From CAYOHG01 sp964465125 (GTDB lineage: Bacteria; Planctomycetota; Phycisphaerae; UBA1845; Fen-1342): a stretch of DNA of 43,760 bases. Both the position numbers and the translations under genes were made by a program. The stretch is taken from assembly GCA_964465125.1 (NCBI GenBank), contig CAYXIO010000032.1, positions 1-43,760 on the forward strand, in the 5' to 3' direction. Shown here piece by piece: positions 39,333 through 43,760 of this stretch (position 1 is its first letter; every line of letters starts with the position of its first letter). Under the pieces are notes generated by a model that worked only from the letters and a program-made list of their open reading frames with translations, did not search any database and was not told the DNA's origin.

Positions 39333-40784
39333 CTAGTGCGCCACGCGCAAGCAGACGTTCTTCGGCTCGCTGAAGAACCGCAGCGCCTCGTCGCCCCCCT
39401 CACGACCCACGCCGCTCTGCTTCGTGCCGCCGAACGGAACCCGCAGGTCGCGCAGCAGCCAGCAGTTGATCCAGACGGTGCCGGCTTCAATGCGCTCGGC
39501 GACGCGGTGCGCACGGTTGAGATCGTTCGTCCAGATTGTCGCCGAAAGCCCATACGGGGTTGAGTTCGCGAGCTCGACGGCTTCGCGCTCATCGCCGAAG
39601 GGCTGAAGCGTCACCAGCGGGCCGAAGATCTCCTCCTGGTTCGTGCGGCACTGAGGCCCGAGCCCCGCGATCACGGTCGGCTGAAAGAAGTAGCCGCCGC
39701 GGCAGCGCTCGCTGACCGGCGGCGGCGCGGCGCCTCCGACGAGGACCGTGCCTCCCTCCTCGCGGGCCAGTTCAACGTAATGGCGCGTCTTTTCGAGCTG
39801 CGCCGCCGAAACGAGCGCCCCTTGCTCGGTCTGCGGCTCGAGCGGATCGCCGATCCGCAGCGCGGCGGCGCGAGCGCAGAACCGTCCCGAGAACTCGTCG
39901 TAGATCGAGCGCTCAACCAGCAGGCGCGACCCGCACAGGCAGATCTGCCCCTGGTTCGCGAAGGCCGTCTGCACGCCGGTCGTGACCGCCGCGTCAAGGT
40001 CGCAGTCGGCGAAGATCACGTTGGGGTTCTTGCCTCCCATCTCGAGCGAGAGCTTCTTGAACATCGGCGCCGCGGCCGAAGCGATCGCCGCGCCGGTCTT
40101 CGTACCGCCGGTGAATGACAATGTGCCGATGTTCGGGTGGCTGACGATCGCGGCGCCGCATTTCGAGCCGAGCCCGTGCACGATGTTGAGCACGCCTGCC
40201 GGGAGACCCGCCTCGACGCACAGCTCCGCGAGCCGATGCGCGCTCATCGGCGTGACTTCGGACGGCTTGGCGACCGCGGTGTTCCCGCTGGCCAGCGCCG
40301 GAGCGATCTTCCACGACAGCAGATACAGCGGCAGGTTCCACGGCGAGATCAGCCCGCACACGCCGCGCGGCTGGCGCAGCGTGTAGTTCAGCGCGTCCGG
40401 CTCGCTGACGTGCAGGTCGGAGCGGGTGTGCCGAATGGCGGTCGCGAAAAAGCGGAAATTCTGCACGGCGCGGGGAATGTCCACGCTTCGGCAGCGCGAC
40501 AGCGGCTTGCCGTTGTCGATGCACTCGATGCGCGCCAGCGGCTCCAGCTCGCGTTCGATCAGATCGGCCAGGCGCAGCAGGCTTCGGCAGCGCTGTTCGG
40601 CAGGCGTCGCGGACCAGGCCGGGAATGCTCGTCGGGCCGCCTCGCACGCGGCGTCCACGTCGCGCGCGTCGCTGTCCGGCACGCGCGAATACGGCCGTCC
40701 GGTCGCAGGATCGACATTGTCCAGATAGGCGGTGGACGCCGGGGGCTGGAAACGCCCGTCGACGAAGTTGGCGATCGACTGCAT
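39333..40784 (-). CDS. Aldehyde dehydrogenase, ALDH8A1 / 2-aminomuconate or 2-hydroxymuconate semialdehyde dehydrogenase type
   Basis: A 483-residue NAD(P)-dependent enzyme that oxidises an aldehyde to an acid. The general base is Glu248 in LSLEMGGKNPNV and the nucleophile Cys282 in ANQGQICLCGSR. ISPWNLPLYLLSWKIAPALASGN and FTGGTKTG are the cofactor-binding parts. NQGQICLCGSR and the end TVWINCWLLRDLRVPFGGTKQSGVGREGG are close to what I recall of human ALDH8A1 and of bacterial HMSD (DmpC/XylG), which act on muconate semialdehydes in tryptophan or catechol breakdown. No other gene of those pathways is in the window, so the substrate is uncertain. No ribosome site is obvious before ATG 40784. 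An 11-bp inverted repeat lies upstream. Confidence 0.88.
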   Translation of the reverse strand: MQSIANFVDGRFQPPASTAYLDNVDPATGRPYSRVPDSDARDVDAACEAARRAFPAWSATPAEQRCRSLLRLADLIERELEPLARIECIDNGKPLSRCRSVDIPRAVQNFRFFATAIRHTRSDLHVSEPDALNYTLRQPRGVCGLISPWNLPLYLLSWKIAPALASGNTAVAKPSEVTPMSAHRLAELCVEAGLPAGVLNIVHGLGSKCGAAIVSHPNIGTLSFTGGTKTGAAIASAAAPMFKKLSLEMGGKNPNVIFADCDLDAAVTTGVQTAFANQGQICLCGSRLLVERSIYDEFSGRFCARAAALRIGDPLEPQTEQGALVSAAQLEKTRHYVELAREEGGTVLVGGAAPPPVSERCRGGYFFQPTVIAGLGPQCRTNQEEIFGPLVTLQPFGDEREAVELANSTPYGLSATIWTNDLNRAHRVAERIEAGTVWINCWLLRDLRVPFGGTKQSGVGREGGDEALRFFSEPKNVCLRVAH

Positions 40785-40859
40785 GGGGCTCCGGTCTCCA
40801 GACTTGCGTTTGGACCGGGCCGGCCGCGCGCCTCAGCCGGCTGGCGGGCGCGCAAAAAG

Positions 40860-40971
40860 AACGATCGGTTCACACTACGTTCCTGCTTTCCGGCCGCCCG
40901 GCCCCGCAATCAAACGGGACCGGTAAGGGGAGCCCGGCGAGAAATCAATAGAACGAGCGAAACCGATCGTT
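40860..40971 (-). promoter_or_regulatory. Inverted 11-bp repeat upstream of the aldehyde dehydrogenase gene
   Basis: AACGATCGGTT (40860-40870) and its exact reverse complement AACCGATCGTT (40961-40971) lie 76 and 177 bases before the start codon on the minus strand. Each half is nearly a palindrome itself (core CGATCG), so they could be two binding sites for one dimeric regulator about 100 bases apart. No promoter could be placed with confidence. Confidence 0.35.
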
Positions 40972-40985
40972 TCAAAACCTGCGAC

Positions 40986-41006
40986 CCTTCGGTTACGCAC
41001 CGAAGG
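40986..41006 (-). terminator. Hairpin after the PEP-CTERM gene
   Basis: Perfect 8-bp arms CCTTCGGT (40986-40993) and ACCGAAGG (40999-41006) around a five-base loop lie 24 bases after the stop codon of the minus-strand PEP-CTERM gene. In that direction the hairpin is followed by GTCGCAGGTTTT, a weak T tract, so termination is likely but not certain. Confidence 0.5.
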
Positions 41007-41029
41007 CGATTCCCGCTCCCCGCCCCCGC

Positions 41030-41734
41030 CTAGCGGCGCCGCAACGCCCCCAGCGCGCCCAGCCCGAGCAGAATCAGCGACGAAGGCTCGGGCACGTTGG
41101 AGTACACGCGGAAGGCGAATTCGAAGGGCGGGCTCGTGCCGTCAAACGTCCCGTTCCAGACATCGCTGGCCGGGCGCCAGTACGGAGCGCCCAGGGTGGC
41201 GTTCTTGAAATACCCGCCGGTCTGGCCCTGCGGCGCGCCGGTCGTGCTGTGCGTCACCCAGTAGTTGCGGCCCTGGAACATGCCGTCACCGACCAGCCGC
41301 ACGCCGACGTAGAAATACGACGTGGAGAGACTGATCGGCTGGGCGAAATCGATGTTTCCAATGTAGGTCTTAACGTTCGGATCGGGATTCGGATCGGGAA
41401 TCACATCGGCCAGGCTGATGGAGGTGAGATTCTGGTACTCGGCGAGGGTGTTGAAGTTGCTGTCGAGGAAGATCACGTCGGCCTTGGAGAAGCCCGGCGT
41501 GAGGGTGCGCGCTCCGACCCACTCAATCCGCGTGATCGGCACGTTCGCGGACTGAAGCTGAACGTCGTCCACCGTGTAGGAGGGTTCGACGATCTGCGTG
41601 TTGCGCTCCGAGCTCATGCTCGTCAGCGGCAGATATGTGTCGCCGGGGTAATTGTCCCATACGAGCTGATCCGCGACGGCACCCCACGCGAACGCGGATG
41701 CAGCCACGCCAGCCACGACGTGAGCGAGCTTCAT
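41030..41734 (-). CDS. PEP-CTERM sorting-domain exported protein
   Basis: A 234-residue exported protein. The signal peptide is MKLAHVVAGVAASAFAWGAVA; the C-terminus NVPEPSSLILLGLGALGALRRR is a classic PEP-CTERM signal (VPEP motif, hydrophobic helix, Arg cluster) handled by an exosortase that is not in this window. The body is beta-rich (IVEPSYTVDDVQLQSANVPITRIEWVG, YFYVGVRLVGDGMFQGRNYWV), with no catalytic motif. ATG 41732-41734 has GGAGAGG seven bases upstream; the longer frame is rejected. Such proteins usually become part of the extracellular matrix of biofilm-forming bacteria. Confidence 0.9.
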   Translation of the reverse strand: MKLAHVVAGVAASAFAWGAVADQLVWDNYPGDTYLPLTSMSSERNTQIVEPSYTVDDVQLQSANVPITRIEWVGARTLTPGFSKADVIFLDSNFNTLAEYQNLTSISLADVIPDPNPDPNVKTYIGNIDFAQPISLSTSYFYVGVRLVGDGMFQGRNYWVTHSTTGAPQGQTGGYFKNATLGAPYWRPASDVWNGTFDGTSPPFEFAFRVYSNVPEPSSLILLGLGALGALRRR

Positions 41735-42139
41735 GTTTCCCTCTCCATCCAGAAATCCAAGGGCGACCGCAGGGCACGCCCTCGGCGCAAGCACGCCTCC
41801 CTCGGGCAACGCGGTCAAGGTCCGCGCGCGGGCCTGCTTTCCACAGAATCGAACGGCCGCGGGCAGAAGGCCCGCAAAAGAACGCTCCCAGCCCCGACGG
41901 ACTGAAAGCCAGGCATGGACACAGCGCCTCCGCGGCGCTGAGCCGGCATGCGAACACCGCCGATTCGCCCAATGCTAGGCAGCCAGATTCGCTGATTTCA
42001 AACCGAAGACCGGAAATTGTGGTGCTGGAGGCGGACCCGCCCCAGCCGCAGCCCTCGCACGTCTCCGCCGCCGACCGGTCCGGTGCCGTCCTGGTCGAAA
42101 CCCCGGCCGCTCGTGCTAGGATATGAACTCTGCGATGGC
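41735..42139. other. 405-base intergenic region, no gene seen
   Basis: Divergent spacer between the PEP-CTERM gene and the tRNA gene. No believable ORF or strong promoter is seen. TAGGAT at 42117-42122 could be the -10 element for the tRNA, about 18 bases before its first base, but the matching -35 is poor. Confidence 0.45.
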
Positions 42140-42213
42140 GGGCGGTTAGCTCAGTTGGCTAGAGCACGTCCCTTACAAGGACGGGGTCACTGGTTCGAGC
42201 CCAGTACCGCCCA
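42140..42213 (+). tRNA. tRNA-Val, anticodon UAC
   Basis: A complete 74-base cloverleaf. The acceptor stem GGGCGGT pairs with ACCGCCC, the discriminator is A (42213) and CCA is not encoded. D arm GCTCAGTTGGCTAGAGC, anticodon stem CGTCC/GGACG with loop CTTACAA (anticodon TAC, reading GUA valine codons), variable loop GGGTC, and T arm ACTGG-TTCGAGC-CCAGT. All stems are perfect Watson-Crick apart from normal positions. It is in plus orientation between two minus-strand units. Confidence 0.97.
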
Positions 42214-42253
42214 GTCGAACTCCGAGACGGGGATCAATCCCAGAGCAGCCGCC

Positions 42254-42397
42254 TCACTCCCCTTCCGGCCGCTTCAGCCGGGAGAGCATCTGGCGGATGT
42301 CCAGCGCCCCACGGATCGCGACGTAGATCGTGATGGTCGAGTACCAGACCAGTGCGGCGGCGACCAGCACCAACCAGATTGATTTCAGCGTATTCAT
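42254..42397 (-). CDS. 47-residue membrane microprotein overlapping the symporter gene
   Basis: ATG 42395-42397 overlaps the TGA stop of the symporter gene by four bases (ATGA), so it is translated by coupling. The protein MNTLKSIWLVLVAAALVWYS... has one membrane helix (residues about 6-28) followed by a basic amphipathic stretch (DIRQMLSRLKRPEGE). Small one-helix proteins encoded right after SSS symporters are known as symporter small accessory proteins; this one fits by size, position and topology, though I cannot confirm membership. It would be missed by gene callers with a length cut-off of 50-60 residues. It ends 41 bases from the tRNA on the opposite strand. Confidence 0.75.
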   Translation of the reverse strand: MNTLKSIWLVLVAAALVWYSTITIYVAIRGALDIRQMLSRLKRPEGE

Positions 42398-43710
42398 GAG
42401 CGTGCTCCGCTCGGCGGCGAGGCCGAGGCAGGCTTCAGCAGCGAGCCGATGACCATCGCCAGGCCGGCCAGCACGTAAGCCGCGATGCCCGAGTAATACG
42501 GCCCGATCTGCCTGGCCAGGCCCGCGGTCGCCTCGACCTTCTCCATCACGAGGAATGCGATCGGCATCACGGCCCCGACTACGATCGCCGCTCCCGCGCC
42601 CCAGCTATTGGCGCGTCTCCAGTAGCAGCAGGCAATCAGCAGCACGGATATGCTCGCGAGGTAGATCGAGCCCGTCAGCGTGCAGTAGGTCCAGAGGTCG
42701 CCCTCGAGCTTGTACCACAGGCCGAAGATCAGCAGGTAAACCCCGATCATCGCCACGATGAAGCGGTTCCACAGCAGCCCGCGCCGCTCGCTGTGCGGCC
42801 CTTTGCGGCGGAACGGCGCGAGGATGTCGTTGTAAATCACGCTGGCCCAGGTAAGCATGTAAGACGAGTCGGTGGACATGTCCGCTGCCAGCATCGCGGC
42901 GATCAGCAGGCCCATCAGGCCGACCGGGACGAACGTCGCGATGAAGACTGGCATCGCATAGAGCGACCCGCCCTGCTGCATTTCGGGCGAAAGATGGTCC
43001 ATCGCACTCGGCGCGAGCATCGCCAGGGCCGCGATGCCCCACAGCCCCGGAACGAGGAACCTACAGAAGAAGAAGAACGCCGTGCCGGTGAAGACGCGTC
43101 GGCCGGTCTGGGAGTCCTTCGCTGCCAGTAGACGCGCGGTCACGGCCTGCCAGGTAAGCGTCGCCGCGGTCTGAATGAAGATCTGGAAGAGCACAAACGA
43201 CCAGCCCAGGTCGGGATTGACGAACGGGTTGAAGCCGCCCTCGCCGTAGTGCTCTTCCACGGTGCTGACGAGCTTTCCCCAGCCGACGTGGTAAAGCACG
43301 AGGTACGTCACGGCGAGCATCCCCGCGCTCATGACGACAAACTGAAGAAAGTCGGTGATCAGCACCGAGAGCATGCCGCCCAGGATGGTGTAGACGGCGA
43401 CCGCGACGAGCAGCACCGTCATGGTGACTTCGAGATAGTCGGGGTTGAGGCCGGCAACCACCACGAGAAAGTCGCCGCCGACCCGCAGGAAGATCCCCAT
43501 GTTCAGCAGGCCGCCCAGCGCGATGACGACGCCGGCCAGCCAGCGGATGCGCGGCCCGAAGCGCTGCTCGAACAGCTCGGGAATCGTGATGACGCCGGAG
43601 TCGCGCAGCGGCTTGACGCAGAAGCCGGTGATCCCGATCACGAACATGGCCAGGGCCTGGATCAGGCCCGGGGCGGCGCCGGCAAAGCCGTACTTGTACC
43701 CGTTCTGCGC
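42394..43710 (-). CDS. Sodium:solute symporter (SSS family), 5' end missing
   Basis: C-terminal 438 residues of a Na+-coupled transporter. The reading frame enters from the window edge; the first trustworthy residues are AQNGYKYGFAGAAPGLIQAL. Family signals are GFCVKPLRDSGVITIPELFEQRFGPRIRWLAGV, the SSS signature region with YTILGGMLSVLITDFLQF, and AAMLADMSTDSSYMLTWASVIYNDI, whose Ser/Thr-rich stretch should form the Na2 sodium site. About ten helices are seen here; roughly two to three are missing at the N-terminus. ATG 43645-43647 is an internal Met, not the start. The substrate is unknown. It overlaps the microprotein gene downstream by four bases. Confidence 0.9.
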   Translation of the reverse strand, partial: AQNGYKYGFAGAAPGLIQALAMFVIGITGFCVKPLRDSGVITIPELFEQRFGPRIRWLAGVVIALGGLLNMGIFLRVGGDFLVVVAGLNPDYLEVTMTVLLVAVAVYTILGGMLSVLITDFLQFVVMSAGMLAVTYLVLYHVGWGKLVSTVEEHYGEGGFNPFVNPDLGWSFVLFQIFIQTAATLTWQAVTARLLAAKDSQTGRRVFTGTAFFFFCRFLVPGLWGIAALAMLAPSAMDHLSPEMQQGGSLYAMPVFIATFVPVGLMGLLIAAMLAADMSTDSSYMLTWASVIYNDILAPFRRKGPHSERRGLLWNRFIVAMIGVYLLIFGLWYKLEGDLWTYCTLTGSIYLASISVLLIACCYWRRANSWGAGAAIVVGAVMPIAFLVMEKVEATAGLARQIGPYYSGIAAYVLAGLAMVIGSLLKPASASPPSGARS

Positions 43711-43760
43711 GGGGGGCGTGGGGGTGGGGGGGGGGGTGGCGGGGGGGGGGGGGGGGGGGG
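43711..43760. other. Poly-G contig end, probable sequencing artefact
   Basis: The last 50 bases are nearly all G, broken only by two C and three T. The normal symporter coding frame stops making sense exactly here (it becomes poly-Pro with a few Thr and Ala). Long runs of G at read ends are a known artefact of two-colour Illumina chemistry, so these bases should be trimmed. Confidence 0.8.

Noticed and set aside
39182..39592. N-terminal extension of the AbgT transporter into the aldehyde dehydrogenase gene
   Set aside because: The extension is a shadow of the ALDH C-terminus. The GTG start at 39181 gives the normal AbgT length and has a ribosome site.

Overview
The window is a GC-rich bacterial contig that I would place in the phylum Planctomycetota, probably near Phycisphaerae. 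This rests on a combination of traits: a PEP-CTERM exported protein, secreted proteins with dockerin-like tails (GDxDGDGxVDLLDLS type), a choice-of-anchor L protein carrying Cys-rich TGACC...C modules, thrombospondin type 3 repeats, VIT/VWA and FG-GAP/UnbV proteins, a tandem di-haem oxidoreductase, and intergenic dispersed palindromic repeats whose translations resemble frequent false proteins in such genomes. The lineage is inferred from gene content only; there is no rRNA gene in the window.

Layout. 1-1775: edge of an exopolysaccharide region, with a partial Wza-type export lipoprotein (minus) divergent from a NeuD/PglD-like sugar acyltransferase (plus). 1768-3675: a repeat-rich zone in which an orphan 381-residue gene is bracketed by two dispersed repeat families in mirrored order. 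3703-9928 (minus): a tightly packed four-gene operon for a membrane redox complex. It encodes a NarI/HmcE-like cytochrome b, a HybA/HmcB-like ferredoxin with four 4Fe-4S sites, a HybB/NrfD-type quinone-site subunit fused to a hexahaem cytochrome, and a membrane-anchored cytochrome with 23 CXXCH motifs. Together they carry 29 haem c sites and no catalytic dehydrogenase or reductase subunit. 10352-17234: BNR-repeat propeller, a MoaD/ThiS-like protein ending in Gly-Gly, a secreted GH2 glycosidase, a chemoreceptor with a haem c (CLLCH) sensor domain, and a ThiF/MoeB-type E1 enzyme on the opposite strand. 17476-21028: a zinc-ribbon membrane protein and two large SPFH (flotillin/stomatin-like) proteins. 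21103-25517: an exported VIT/VWA protein and a NarL-type two-component pair.

25887-37482 (plus): a run of exported proteins interrupted by a DNA-repair gene. It holds a choice-of-anchor L/dockerin protein, an S41 peptidase, an O6-alkylguanine-DNA alkyltransferase, an FG-GAP/UnbV/dockerin protein, a propeller-plus-TSP3 lipoprotein, and a lipoprotein made of two fused di-haem oxidoreductase (DUF1111) units. 37619-43710 (mostly minus): AbgT-family transporter, an aldehyde dehydrogenase closest in motif to ALDH8A1/2-aminomuconate semialdehyde dehydrogenase, a PEP-CTERM protein, tRNA-Val(UAC) on the plus strand, and a sodium:solute symporter preceding a 47-residue overlapping membrane microprotein. 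The last 50 bases are almost pure G and look like a sequencing artefact.

How it fits together: the Hmc-like operon could move electrons between the quinone pool and the periplasm through its multihaem chain. The haem c chemoreceptor and the tetrahaem DUF1111 lipoprotein add to an envelope rich in haem c. I see no complete catabolic pathway, no phage or transposase gene, and no CRISPR array. The strongest candidates for something undescribed are the 29-haem complex with its NrfD-hexahaem fusion, the mirrored repeat bracket around the orphan gene, and the tandem DUF1111 fusion.
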